DNA of 64,000 nucleotides from Chloroflexota bacterium (GCA_020845495.1 JADLFM010000141.1:124001-188000); one strand, 5' to 3'; counted from the first letter of the stretch, positions 51,647-59,983 are shown. Notes: generated from the sequence alone by a model not told the origin. A program made the numbers and translations.

Positions 51647-52757
51647 CGCCAGCAACTCCCAATGCGCCGGCCACGCCCTGCACTCCTGCCGGTCCGGCCG
51701 TGCCCGGCGATCCTGCCGGTCCGGCTGTGTCGCCCGATACTGGCAGGAGATACGCGGGCAGCGCAAACGCCCCTCGATGGACGGCCGACGTGTAATACCG
51801 CGTGTTGGGGGGCGGCATCCGGCGCGGCTCGCGCGGAGTGTGGCGCTTCGAGCCGATCGTGAACGACCACAACACCCCAGGATAGGAGGGCACATGCCCC
51901 AGATACGTCGCCACGATCGGGAAGACACTCGCCATCCGGCTGGCCGCTGCGTCAAGCTCGTCGCGCATCAGAAGCGGCGAGCCGGTCTGCATCGCGAAAA
52001 TCCCGTCGTCTGCCAGTGCCGCCGATGCAAGCTCGTAGAACTCCGCCGAGATCAGCCCCTCAGCCGGCCCAACCGGGTCGGTCGAGTCCACCAGGATCAC
52101 GTCGAACGGACGGCCCACGTCGCGAGTTTCGCGCAAATAGCGTAGCCCATCGCCGATGATCAGCCGGCCGCGCGGATGCTCGAAGGCCCCGCCCGCCAGC
52201 CCTGGCAGCCAGTCCTGGCAGGCCCGAACGACCAGTTCGTCGATCTCGACCTGTACTGCCTCGTCCACTGATTCATGCATCAAGACGTGGCGTAGCGCAC
52301 CACCATCGCCACCGCCCACGATCAGCACTCGCTTCGGTGCCGGGTGTGCCAGAAGAGGGATATGTACCAGCAGTTCGTGGTAGCAAAACTCATCCGCTTC
52401 GGTCGTCTGAAGCGCGCCGTCCAGCACCAGCGCTCGCCCGAACGGGACGGTGTCGAGGATCTCCAGGTGCTGGTACGCCGAACGCCCTTCCCAGAGCCGG
52501 GCCCGCAGCGCGAACGTCTGTTGGAACCCGCTCCGTGCCACCTCGGCGAACATCGCCTGTGCCGACGTCGTGTCAGGTGCCCCGTCTGGGACAGCGGTCC
52601 CCACGCCTGAAGCACCGGGGCCAGTGGCAGGCGCACCGGCTCCGGCAGGCGCACTGGCCCCGGCAGTCGGACGGGCCGAGGCGCTCTCGCCCCGGCCCGT
52701 CACGGCCGCACGTGTTTCGGCGTTCGCCGCCGCGCGCTCACTACCCTCAGACACCAA
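51612..52757 (-). CDS. speE: Spermidine synthase with N-terminal extension and collagen-like tail
   Basis: Aminopropyltransferase making spermidine from putrescine and decarboxylated SAM. The core (about residues 69-325) has 'VLIVGGGDGGALRHVL', 'VQVEIDELVVRACQ', 'FDVILVDSTDPVGPA' and 'FYELASAALADDGIFAMQ'. A 68-residue Ala/Gly/Pro-rich N-terminal extension precedes it; ATG at 52553 would omit it. After the core, a roughly 40-residue tail consists of GXY triplets (GPA-GSP-GTA-GPA-GVQ-GVA) and includes the bases that overlap speB. TTG 52757 or GTG 52754 is the start, inside the end of speD. Confidence 0.92.
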   Translation of the reverse strand: MVSEGSERAAANAETRAAVTGRGESASARPTAGASAPAGAGAPATGPGASGVGTAVPDGAPDTTSAQAMFAEVARSGFQQTFALRARLWEGRSAYQHLEILDTVPFGRALVLDGALQTTEADEFCYHELLVHIPLLAHPAPKRVLIVGGGDGGALRHVLMHESVDEAVQVEIDELVVRACQDWLPGLAGGAFEHPRGRLIIGDGLRYLRETRDVGRPFDVILVDSTDPVGPAEGLISAEFYELASAALADDGIFAMQTGSPLLMRDELDAAASRMASVFPIVATYLGHVPSYPGVLWSFTIGSKRHTPREPRRMPPPNTRYYTSAVHRGAFALPAYLLPVSGDTAGPAGSPGTAGPAGVQGVAGALGVAGDADATRGPILG

Positions 52758-53094
52758 CCAGCCCCCGTGACATCTCCATCACCTGGATCCGCTCTGGCGC
52801 GAAGTGCTCCCGAAGGACTGGCACGGCATCCTCCGGATTGCGCTCGGCGCCACACGTGAAGACGTCCACAGCCGCGTACCCAAGCTCGGGCCAGGTGTGA
52901 ATGACCACGTGAGACTCGGACACGATAGCGACACCCGTCACCCCTATAGGGCTAAACGGATGGACGTTCAGACTGAGGAGCGTCAGATTCAGCGCTTCGA
53001 CGATATCCAGTAACGCCCGTTCGACTACGGCGGACGAGTTGAGATTCTCGCACCCCCACAGCTCGAGGACCAGATGTCGACCGACACTCTTCAC
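52747..53094 (-). CDS. speD: S-adenosylmethionine decarboxylase proenzyme (bacterial class 1B)
   Basis: 115 residues from GTG 53094 ('VKSVGRHLVLELWGC'), with GGGGG upstream. Self-cleavage between Glu60 and Ser61 in 'IVSESHVVIHTWPE' makes the pyruvoyl group; His66 and Cys81 ('VFTCGA') match the processing and catalytic residues of the Thermotoga enzyme. It supplies decarboxylated SAM to SpeE. It starts six bases after the arginine decarboxylase stop and overlaps the speE start, so it is the second gene of a tight four-gene operon. Confidence 0.95.
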   Translation of the reverse strand: MKSVGRHLVLELWGCENLNSSAVVERALLDIVEALNLTLLSLNVHPFSPIGVTGVAIVSESHVVIHTWPELGYAAVDVFTCGAERNPEDAVPVLREHFAPERIQVMEMSRGLVGV

Positions 53095-53099
53095 GTCAG

Positions 53100-53567
53100 T
53101 TACCCCCACCAGAGAACGACGGCCGCGATGGCGCACCCAAGCCGCTCGACGCGATGCTCGGCAACGCGCACCGTCACCCGCTCCAGCGGAAGACCTCGCC
53201 GCGCGAATCCCTCCTCGACCATCCCCGTCACGACACGCTCAGCAACTTCGCGCGACGACGCGTGATACTCGAAGATCATCCCGTGGCTATCTCTCCCGAC
53301 ACCAATACCCAGCGCGGCGCAAATCGTGTCGCCGGCTGTATCGCTATGCATGACCGAAAGGACCGTCGGGACGAGCGATCCCGGCGTGATGGCCGGTGGG
53401 ATGTCGAGAAAGACGGCACCCTCCGGCACGATACTGCTCACCTTGATCAGATTCAAGTTGCCGATACCAGCCGCGAGGAGGGCGTTGTCGAATGCGTTCA
53501 ACTCCGTCGTGCCCTCGGCCGAGCCGGCCGTCAACCAGAGCCGATTCGGGGTCGGCCACGGATTCAT
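53100..53567 (-). CDS. Pyruvoyl-dependent arginine decarboxylase
   Basis: 155 residues from ATG 53567. 'LNLIKVSSIVPEG' contains the Ser44-Ser45 pair, where self-cleavage yields the pyruvoyl cofactor, and 'GMIFEYHA' the catalytic Glu100, as in the Methanocaldococcus PvlArgDC. It makes agmatine and CO2 from arginine, first step of the pathway completed by SpeB, SpeD and SpeE in the following genes. The frame is open to 54257, but that upstream part includes a translated palindromic repeat and is leader, not protein. GTG codons just before the ATG are alternative starts. Confidence 0.93.
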   Translation of the reverse strand: MNPWPTPNRLWLTAGSAEGTTELNAFDNALLAAGIGNLNLIKVSSIVPEGAVFLDIPPAITPGSLVPTVLSVMHSDTAGDTICAALGIGVGRDSHGMIFEYHASSREVAERVVTGMVEEGFARRGLPLERVTVRVAEHRVERLGCAIAAVVLWWG

Positions 53568-53986
53568 CACCACGTCGCGTCCCCTCTGGCTCCAGTCAGC
53601 GCTACAGACTGCACCTCGGGCGTCGCCCTGGGCCGTACGTGAGCGTACGCCCCAACTCTCGCCTTCCGGTGCAGCCCGGCTCGCACCGTGCGCACCACTC
53701 GTTCGACCACGTTTCGTACCGTCCTCGCCCGCTCCTACCGTCGACGCTCGTCCCGTGCGCCGGAAAGTAGGCAACGAAAAAGCACCACCCCAAGGCGGCC
53801 CCACCTGGAATCGCTCCAGGCAGCATTGGCGGTTAGCCGGCCCCAGCAAATGGTGCTGGTATTGACTTTGGCGCTCGCGGACTGGCTTCCAGTCGCCGTT
53901 ACTCGACGTGCATGCCGCGAACAACCGAAGAGTATACCACGCGATCTCCTGCCCCGCACGCGGCCTGACGGTCAGAAATCGCGTCA
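53568..53986 (-). promoter_or_regulatory. Long leader of the polyamine operon with attenuator-like hairpins
   Basis: About 400 bases without a gene. On the minus strand a TATACT-like -10 sequence lies near 53930. Downstream are the local hairpin CCTGGA/TCCAGG (53804-53820), a long-range pair AGCACCA/TGGTGCT (53851-53857 with 53781-53787) and then TTTTT (about 53776-53780), as in an intrinsic terminator placed before the first gene. I could not match it to a named riboswitch. Confidence 0.4.
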
Positions 53987-54042
53987 CCCTCACCCCCCAA
54001 CCCCCTCTCCCGCGCGCGGGAGAGGGGGTTGGGGGGTGAGGG
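53987..54042. repeat. 56-bp perfect palindrome (CCCTC-type repeat)
   Basis: 28-base arms centred on CGCG|CGCG, left arm CCCTCACCCCCCAACCCC..., with no loop or mismatch. It spans the stop codon of trmI (TGA at 53990-53992) and encodes its last residues. Same family as 12585-12632 and 59872-59900. Confidence 0.95.
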
Positions 54043-54889
54043 CGTGCGCTGGAAGGTGAGGTGCAAGAAGTTCGACCGGCTCGGTCTCCTCCCACGGCCG
54101 ATGGCCCCGTACTGCCAGGCGCCGTGCGAAGGTCAAGAACGCCGTATGGCTCACCATCTGCTGAACCGGACGGATGGCCTGCCCCTTGATATGCCACGGG
54201 CGGTACAGCACTTCCAGGCTCTCGATCTGACTGAAACCGCGCGTTTCCTCCAGGCACTCAACCGTTCGCTGGACCTGGATAATCGACGGGCTGTAGCAGG
54301 CCAGCATGCCGCCCGGGCGGAGCGCGTCGAGAGCATGCGGGATCACCCGCCACGGCTCCGGAAGGTCGAGGATCACCCGATCCACGTCTGCCTCAGCAAT
54401 TCCGGCGTAGATGTCGGCTTCGCGGACGAGCAGGTTGCCGCACGGACCGGCGAATCCTTCGATGTTCGCCTGAGCGGCCGGGATCAGATCCGGGCGCTGC
54501 TCGTAGACGACCACCTGCCCGCTCGGGCCGACCGCCCGCAGCAGTGCAAGCGTCAGACTCCCTGAACCAAGTCCGGACTCCACCACCGTCGCGCCCGGAT
54601 AGACGTCGGCCCAGACCAGGATCATGGCGACGTCCTTCGGGTACACAATTGCCGTGCGGCGCGGCATCTCCAGGGCGTAGTCGGCCAGGCGCGGGCGGAA
54701 CGCCTGATAGGCCGTGCCTGTAGACGTTCGGACGCTCGATCCTTCGGGCTCGCCGATGATACGGTCGTGCTCGACGTAGCCTCGGTGGCCGTGGGCCTTT
54801 CCACCCGCCTTCAGCCGGATCAAGCGGCGGTTGCCGGCCTTGTCCAGCAGGAGCACGGTTTCACCTTCGGCGAACGGCGCAGATGACAC
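53990..54889 (-). CDS. trmI: tRNA (adenine-58-N1) methyltransferase
   Basis: 299 residues. An N-terminal beta-rich domain ('VLLLDKAGNRRLIRLKAGG') precedes the methyltransferase with 'VVESGLGSGSLTLALLRAVG', 'VVVYEQRPDLIPAAQANI' and 'VDRVILDLPEPWRVIPHAL' (motif IV DLPEPW), as in TrmI/TrmA58 enzymes that make m1A58. The last ~17 residues (PQPPLPRAGEGVGG) are encoded by the palindromic repeat and are probably not native. ATG at 54889 lies in a 286-base divergent gap to miaB that contains a TATACT at 55046. Confidence 0.93.
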   Translation of the reverse strand: MSSAPFAEGETVLLLDKAGNRRLIRLKAGGKAHGHRGYVEHDRIIGEPEGSSVRTSTGTAYQAFRPRLADYALEMPRRTAIVYPKDVAMILVWADVYPGATVVESGLGSGSLTLALLRAVGPSGQVVVYEQRPDLIPAAQANIEGFAGPCGNLLVREADIYAGIAEADVDRVILDLPEPWRVIPHALDALRPGGMLACYSPSIIQVQRTVECLEETRGFSQIESLEVLYRPWHIKGQAIRPVQQMVSHTAFLTFARRLAVRGHRPWEETEPVELLAPHLPAHALTPQPPLPRAGEGVGG

Positions 54890-55116
54890 GCGCAGAGGGT
54901 ACCACGAGCGAGAGTAGTGCGTGGTGCCCGATGTGTGGTGAGTCGAGAGCGTTGCGGGAACAGCCGCGCGGCGATGGGGAAGCTTGGACAGACGATGAGA
55001 GCGGCTGCGCGAGTTACGGAAGGATGGAGCGGTTCAGGCCGCTGGTATACTGACCGGTACGCCCCGGCGCATGGCCCGGGCGAGATGACGGGCGAGAGCA
55101 CGATCACCGCAGAGTG

Positions 55117-55172
55117 TGCGACGGCCATACGACGGCGAGAGTACGACGGCGAGAGTACGACGGGGCGAGGCG
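55117..55172. repeat. Tandem repeat, 14-bp unit, directly upstream of miaB
   Basis: Two exact units GACGGCGAGAGTAC (55131, 55145) with degenerate copies on each side (55117 and 55159). The array ends three bases before the ATG, so it forms the ribosome-binding region (GGGGCGAGG). Confidence 0.85.
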
Positions 55173-55175
55173 ACG

Positions 55176-56471
55176 ATGGGCACCTTCAACATCTGGACGA
55201 TCGGCTGCCAGATGAACACCGCGGATGCGCGCAAGCTGAGCGACGAGCTCGAAGAGCAGGGCTTCCAGGAGATCGAGAGCGCCCGCCACGCCGACCTCGT
55301 CGTCCTCTACTCCTGCATGGTTCGTCAGCATGCCGAGGACAAGATCCGTAACAAGCTCGGCGAACTCCGCCGACTCAAGCGCGAGAAGCCCTCCACCCGC
55401 ATCGCCGTGGCTGGCTGCGTCGGCGACGTCGACGCCTGGCAGAAGAAGTACCCCTTCGTCGACTTCTTCCTCTCGCCCGGCCAGGATCTGTCCGTCCGCG
55501 ACCGGCTCGCCGACCTCGTCGAGTTAGACCAGTTCTATCGAATCGAGCCGCCGGACGCGGCTCGCGCTCCCCGCGTCTCCGAAGGCATCACGATGCACCA
55601 GGGCTGCAATCGCAACTGCACCTTTTGCATCGTGCCGTCGACGCGTGGCCGTGAGCGCTCGCGCACCCCTGACGACATCCTCTGTGAAGTGCGCGGCTTA
55701 GTCAGCCGGGGCACGCGCGAGATCGTGTTGCTGAGCCAGATCGCCGAGCGTTACGGGCGTGACCTTCGCCCCCGCGTCACCCTCGCTGAATTGCTGCGCC
55801 ATCTGAACGACGGGGCTGACGGGCTCGAACGCATTCGCTTCCTCACCTCCTATCCCGCCGACTTCCACGCCGACTTGATTGAGGCCATCGCCACGCTGCC
55901 CAAGGTGATGGAAGACTTGAATCTGCCGCTCCAGTCCGGCGACGACGAGATGCTGGGCCGGATGCGGCGGGGCTACACTGTCGGTCTCTACAAGGATCTC
56001 GTAGCCCGAATCCGCGACCGAGTGCCGGGAATTAGCCTCGCCACCGACATCATCGTCGCCTTCCCCGGCGAGACCGAGCAGCAGTACCAGAACACCCTGG
56101 CAGTGCTCGCCGAGATTCAGTTCGACGTCGTCCACATTGCCGCTTACTCGCCCCGCCCCGGGACCCCCGCCGCCGACTATCCGGACCAGTTGTCGCTGGA
56201 GGAGAAAAAGCGGCGCGTCCACGGCGTCGAGGCACTTCAGAAGGACATCGCAACGGCGAAGAACGCACCGCTGCTCGGTCAGACAGTCGAAGTGCTGGTC
56301 GAAGGCGAGTCGCGGGGCAAGTGGTATGGCCGGACGCGCACCAATAAACTCGTCCATCTCGCCTCCGAGCGCCAGTTGGCTGGCGAGACCGTCCACGCCC
56401 GCATTACTGCCACGAGCCCCTGGTCGCTCCAGGGCGATCTTGTCGAGGCGGGAGCCGTCGTCCTCGCCTGA
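55176..56471 (+). CDS. miaB: tRNA-2-methylthio-N6-isopentenyladenosine synthase
   Basis: 431 residues from ATG 55176. The UPF0004 domain holds Cys11 ('TIGCQMN'), Cys47 and Cys81 for one 4Fe-4S cluster. The radical-SAM motif C144-x3-C148-x2-C151 ('GCNRNCTFCIVPSTRG') holds the other. A TRAM domain ends the protein ('LGQTVEVLVEGESRGKWYGR'). It adds a methylthio group to A37 of tRNAs reading UNN codons; 'PSTRGRERSR' and 'NLPLQSGDDEML' favour MiaB over MtaB or RimO. The frame to 55116 is repeat DNA. Divergent from trmI, another tRNA modification gene. Confidence 0.94.
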   Translation: MGTFNIWTIGCQMNTADARKLSDELEEQGFQEIESARHADLVVLYSCMVRQHAEDKIRNKLGELRRLKREKPSTRIAVAGCVGDVDAWQKKYPFVDFFLSPGQDLSVRDRLADLVELDQFYRIEPPDAARAPRVSEGITMHQGCNRNCTFCIVPSTRGRERSRTPDDILCEVRGLVSRGTREIVLLSQIAERYGRDLRPRVTLAELLRHLNDGADGLERIRFLTSYPADFHADLIEAIATLPKVMEDLNLPLQSGDDEMLGRMRRGYTVGLYKDLVARIRDRVPGISLATDIIVAFPGETEQQYQNTLAVLAEIQFDVVHIAAYSPRPGTPAADYPDQLSLEEKKRRVHGVEALQKDIATAKNAPLLGQTVEVLVEGESRGKWYGRTRTNKLVHLASERQLAGETVHARITATSPWSLQGDLVEAGAVVLA

Positions 56472-56510
56472 TCGATCTCCCGCTGCCCCACCGCCCGACG
56501 CGAGCGTCGA

Positions 56511-57368
56511 CTACGGCAGCCGGTAGAAGCGGCGGGCGTTGTCGTGCCAGAGCTTGCGCTTCGCCTCGTCCGACAGGCCGCTCGTCAGTTCACTGAGCGT
56601 TTCCACCCAACGCCGGTATGACGAGGCCATCAGGACGACCGGCCAGTCCCCCCCGAACATGACGCGGTCCTCCCCGAATACCTCGATCGCGTGTGCGACG
56701 TACGGCCTGAGATCGGCGGCCGTCCAGGTCTCGCGGGACGCCTCGGTCACCATGCCGCTGATCTTACAGAAGACGTTGGGGAAGCTGGCGAGCGCGCGGA
56801 TCTCGCCATACCAGGGGCTCGTCATCCGCGCCGCGATGTCCGGCTTCCCGATGTGGTCGACCACGAAGCTCACGTCGGGGCAGGCGCGGACGAGCGCGAT
56901 CGTGTTTGCCAACTGGCGGTACCGGACTCCCAGATCGAACGAGAGCCCGTACTCGGCCAGAAGTTGTACGCCGCGCACGAAGGCGGGCTGGATGCAGAAA
57001 TCTACGTCGGGCTCGGCCTGATAGAGCCGGCGGACTCCCTTGATGCGCGAATCGACGGTCACCAGTGCATCGAGAAACGAGCGCGCGCATTCGCCGTCTT
57101 CGAGCGGTGCCCACGGCACGATGCCCTGGATGATGCGACCGGATGGGTCGAGGCCGGCCACCCACTGCGCTTCGAGGAGCGCGTATGGCGGCTTCACTTC
57201 AACCTGGAGGTAGACGATTGCCTCGACATCGATGCCCGCTGAGTGCCCCCGGAAGTCGGACAGCCCGAACCGCCGATCGAGCACCGGGTTCCCGTCGAGC
57301 CAGGGCATCCGAAAGCGCGTCGGATCCCAGAGGTGGACGTGCGAATCGACAATCGGCACGGGCGGCAT
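56511..57368 (-). CDS. Amidohydrolase 2 family metal-dependent hydrolase (lactonase-like)
   Basis: 285 residues, a single TIM barrel. 'IVDSHVHLWDPTRF' gives the HxH metal site, 'FVVDHIGKPDI' the next His, and 'VMFGGDWPVVLM' the terminal Asp. The closest type is COG3618, which includes fuconolactonase and similar sugar-lactone hydrolases; other members are decarboxylases. Substrate uncertain. Convergent with miaB, 39 bases between stops. ATG at 57368 with GGAGGG upstream on the minus strand. Confidence 0.9.
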   Translation of the reverse strand: MPPVPIVDSHVHLWDPTRFRMPWLDGNPVLDRRFGLSDFRGHSAGIDVEAIVYLQVEVKPPYALLEAQWVAGLDPSGRIIQGIVPWAPLEDGECARSFLDALVTVDSRIKGVRRLYQAEPDVDFCIQPAFVRGVQLLAEYGLSFDLGVRYRQLANTIALVRACPDVSFVVDHIGKPDIAARMTSPWYGEIRALASFPNVFCKISGMVTEASRETWTAADLRPYVAHAIEVFGEDRVMFGGDWPVVLMASSYRRWVETLSELTSGLSDEAKRKLWHDNARRFYRLP

Positions 57369-57661
57369 GAACGAACCCTCCGGACGCTCCTCGGTAGCGG
57401 CGCCCCATCATAGCCAGGGCCGCCGGCCCGGCTGCAACAACCTTCGAGCCCCCGCTTCCTCCCCTCCCATAGAGGGGGCCGGTGTACCTGCCTCCCTTCA
57501 ACCCCGTTAGAGCACAGCTATCCATAGGTGCTGTATCGCCGGGACCCCCACGGTGATACCAGCCCGGGCGATCGTCGGATCCGAGTATGATGCCGACCGT
57601 GGAGCCGGCGTCTGCTGCTGGATCAGCGGGGCCGCCATGGCGAGGATCGAGGGGGTGGGCT

Positions 57662-58510
57662 ATGACAGGCGATCGGCCGGAGCCGACCGGCGTGAACGCT
57701 GCGTGGAGTTCTGGGGACGTGGCGAGCGCCTGGCAGAAGGGGACAGCGGCGCGTGAGCACGCGCTCGCCCAGGTGAACGAGGTGATGTTCGATCTGGCCG
57801 GCGTCTCGCCTGGCGGGCGGGTGCTCGACCTGGGGGCAGGCACGGGAGACCAGACTGTTTTAGCCGCGCGGCGCGTTGGTCCTCGGGGCTCGGTGCTGGC
57901 GACGGACATCTCCGGCCCCATGCTTGACCTCGCTCGGGAAGCGGTGCGGGCGGGCGGGCTCGATAACGTCGAGACACGGGTAATGGACGCCCAGTGCCTC
58001 GAACTAGCGTCCGGGTCGTTTGAAGCGGCAATTGCCCGCTTCAGCCTCCAGTTCGTCCCGGATGTGCCGCTGGCGCTCGGCGAGGTGCGGCGAGTGCTGA
58101 AACCCGGCGGCAGGTTCGCGGCGGTGGTCTTCTCGGACCTGGAGCGGAACGGGTTTCGGGCTACCCCGCAAGCGATTGCAAGCCGCCTGGCCGGTCGACC
58201 CTTTCCCGAGCCGGGGCCCGGCCAGTGGGCGCTCAACGACCCGACTGTGCTCGCGAACGCGTTCGAGCGCGCCAGCTTCCGCCACGTGGACGTTCGAGCC
58301 GTCCCCTTCGTGTACCCCTTCGCTTCGCTGACGGACGCGCTATGGAACCTTCGAGAGGCGCAGCCGCCACTCATGCGCTTGTTGGATCTGTTGAGCGACG
58401 CCGACAGGGGTGCAGCCTGGGCCGAGATCGAGCGGGCGCTCGCAACATTCGACGGGCCGGACGGGTTCGCGGGGCCAGCCGAGGCCCTGGTTGTCGTAGG
58501 AGCAGCCTGA
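57662..58510 (+). CDS. Class I SAM-dependent methyltransferase
   Basis: 282 residues from ATG 57662, with GGGGGTGGG as the ribosome-binding site; a frame to 57587 exists. 'GGRVLDLGAGTGDQTVLAA' is motif I, 'VLATDISGPMLDLAREAV' motif post I, and 'EAAIARFSLQFVPDVPLAL' and 'VLKPGGRFAAVVFSDLERNG' the later motifs. It belongs to the Methyltransf_11/25, UbiE-like group that methylates small molecules. The C-terminal third probably decides the substrate, which I cannot name. Confidence 0.9.
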   Translation: MTGDRPEPTGVNAAWSSGDVASAWQKGTAAREHALAQVNEVMFDLAGVSPGGRVLDLGAGTGDQTVLAARRVGPRGSVLATDISGPMLDLAREAVRAGGLDNVETRVMDAQCLELASGSFEAAIARFSLQFVPDVPLALGEVRRVLKPGGRFAAVVFSDLERNGFRATPQAIASRLAGRPFPEPGPGQWALNDPTVLANAFERASFRHVDVRAVPFVYPFASLTDALWNLREAQPPLMRLLDLLSDADRGAAWAEIERALATFDGPDGFAGPAEALVVVGAA

Positions 58511-58608
58511 AGGCCCAGCGAGCCGCGCGTCGCCCGATTTGCACCGAGGCCACCGTGAATCTCGCCTGCGCCCTGGCGACGACCAGGGAGGAGCCAGCGC
58601 GGCGTGGT

Positions 58609-59817
58609 CTAGACGGTGGGTGTGCCAGCTAGCTGGTCGAAGAGGTCCGCGATGCGGTCGGCGGCGCCAAGATGCTCCGCCAGGGGAGCGGGTGCTGGCG
58701 GCTCCAGCAGGGCAGCGCGGAGATACGCCCGGAGCTGCTCGTTGGTCCGAGCTAGCCGGACGCCGAGCGATGCCGGGTAAACCGGCTCCTGATCCCAGTA
58801 TGGCCCAGGCAGGTACGCGATGGCCGCTCGCCCAAGCATCCGGGCCTCGCCCATCAGCGTCGAGCTGAGTCCGACGACGACTCGCGCGCGGCCGGCACTC
58901 CGCAGCCGGTCCGCATCGTCGTCCGCCTCGACGCGCACTCCATCGGGGCCGTTCGGTACACGATCCGGCCGCTGCGTCGGGTGCCAGCGCACTCGGACTC
59001 GAAAGCCGGCGGGTGAGAGCGCACGCAGGCCGCCGAGCGCCGCGAGCACATCGTCGAGGGTCTGACGCTCGTCGATACTGAAAGGATTTCCGGGCAGGTG
59101 GCGATTCGTCACAGCCTGCGAGACGAACAGCACGTCCATCGGCTGCGCTGGTGCGACACCGTTGGCGGCCACGGGATACTTGGCGGCAGTGAGCCCGATC
59201 TCAGCGAGCGTCGGGTTACCGGTGCCAATGACTGAACCCGCCGGGGCCCCGGCTTGCAGTAACCGCTCGGCCGTCTCCGAATCAGGGCACGCCAGGACGT
59301 TGGGAAGATCGCCAAGTCCGCCAGTTCCGGCACGAGATGGGCCGTCACCCCGCGCAGCGACAGGTCGAGCGCCGCGTAGGTTGCTGCGCACGTCGCCCAG
59401 CACGTCGATGGCTGCTGCGCTGCTTGCGTCCATGGCTGCGATGCTGCTCGCGTCGATGGCTGCTGTGCTGCGCCGGTCGGCGAAGCGCAATTCAGCGAAG
59501 AGCATCGCGTCCAGCACCCCGAGCGTGGGAATACGGCCCCGCGCCCGTCGTGTCAGGACTCGCTCGACACACGGCTGCACCGACGTCCCGAGCAGCAGGC
59601 TCGAGGGTCGTTCCGCAAGCACCTGCTCGGCCCGCCCCTCGGGCGACGGCGCGTCGAGCCGCACGCACGAGATGCCGGCCGCCTCCGCGTAGCTCGCGGC
59701 CGGCTGAGCGAGCATCAACGACAGGGTCCGGCCCCGATCCCGTAGCGCGTTGACCACCGGCCAGACGACCCGCCAGGCTCCGACGTCGGTTGCCACGGCG
59801 ACGGCTCGGCCGCTCAT
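58609..59817 (-). CDS. Putative GT-B-fold glycosyltransferase-like protein
   Basis: 402 residues, not firmly recognised. Two Rossmann-like halves are suggested: the N-terminal 'AVAVATDVGAWRVVWPVVNA' and a second starting 'AQPMDVLFVSQAVTNRHLPG'. Then 'RVRVRWHPTQRPDRVP' and 'ARVVVGLSSTLMGEARMLGR' follow. The last resembles the S-S-T-x-x-x-E-A region of CDP-glycerol transferases and UDP-GlcNAc epimerase-like folds. A low-complexity insert with a 24-bp (8-residue) tandem repeat, AAIDASSI-like, sits near 118-140. A role in surface glycan or polyol-phosphate synthesis is possible. ATG at 59817. Confidence 0.65.
   Translation of the reverse strand: MSGRAVAVATDVGAWRVVWPVVNALRDRGRTLSLMLAQPAASYAEAAGISCVRLDAPSPEGRAEQVLAERPSSLLLGTSVQPCVERVLTRRARGRIPTLGVLDAMLFAELRFADRRSTAAIDASSIAAMDASSAAAIDVLGDVRSNLRGARPVAARGDGPSRAGTGGLGDLPNVLACPDSETAERLLQAGAPAGSVIGTGNPTLAEIGLTAAKYPVAANGVAPAQPMDVLFVSQAVTNRHLPGNPFSIDERQTLDDVLAALGGLRALSPAGFRVRVRWHPTQRPDRVPNGPDGVRVEADDDADRLRSAGRARVVVGLSSTLMGEARMLGRAAIAYLPGPYWDQEPVYPASLGVRLARTNEQLRAYLRAALLEPPAPAPLAEHLGAADRIADLFDQLAGTPTV
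59404..59475. repeat. 24-bp in-frame tandem repeat x3 in the GT-B-like gene
   Basis: Units at 59404, 59428 and 59452 (GTCGATGGCTGCTGCGCTGC... type) encode an eight-residue Ala/Asp/Ser repeat. In frame. Confidence 0.88.
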
Positions 59818-59871
59818 CGACCCATCCGCGGGCCAGGCTGCACTCGGCCGCGTACCAGCATCCCGTCCGAC

Positions 59872-59900
59872 GCCCTCTCCTGTTGCATGCGGGAGAGGGC
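59872..59900. repeat. CCCTC-type inverted repeat
   Basis: GCCCTCTCC (59872-59880) pairs with GGAGAGGGC (59892-59900), and GAGGGCGAGGG follows at 59905. It is the same sequence family as 12585 and 53987, in opposite orientation, in the gap between two minus-strand genes. Confidence 0.75.
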
Positions 59901-59983
59901 ATCAGAGGGCGAGGGTGCGTCCGGACCCACGGGTGACAGGTTCAGCGTGTGGGAGCGGTGCCCAGGTGTCGAGAGGGCAGCCC

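Noticed and set aside
53770..53860. T-box leader for the polyamine operon
   Set aside because: A TGGGGCCGCC stretch resembles the T-box core TGGNACCGCG but has mismatches at key positions, and I could not build Stem I with a specifier loop.
53568..54257. 230-residue N-terminal extension of the arginine decarboxylase
   Set aside because: It would translate the 56-bp palindrome and overlap trmI; the conserved enzyme begins at 53567.
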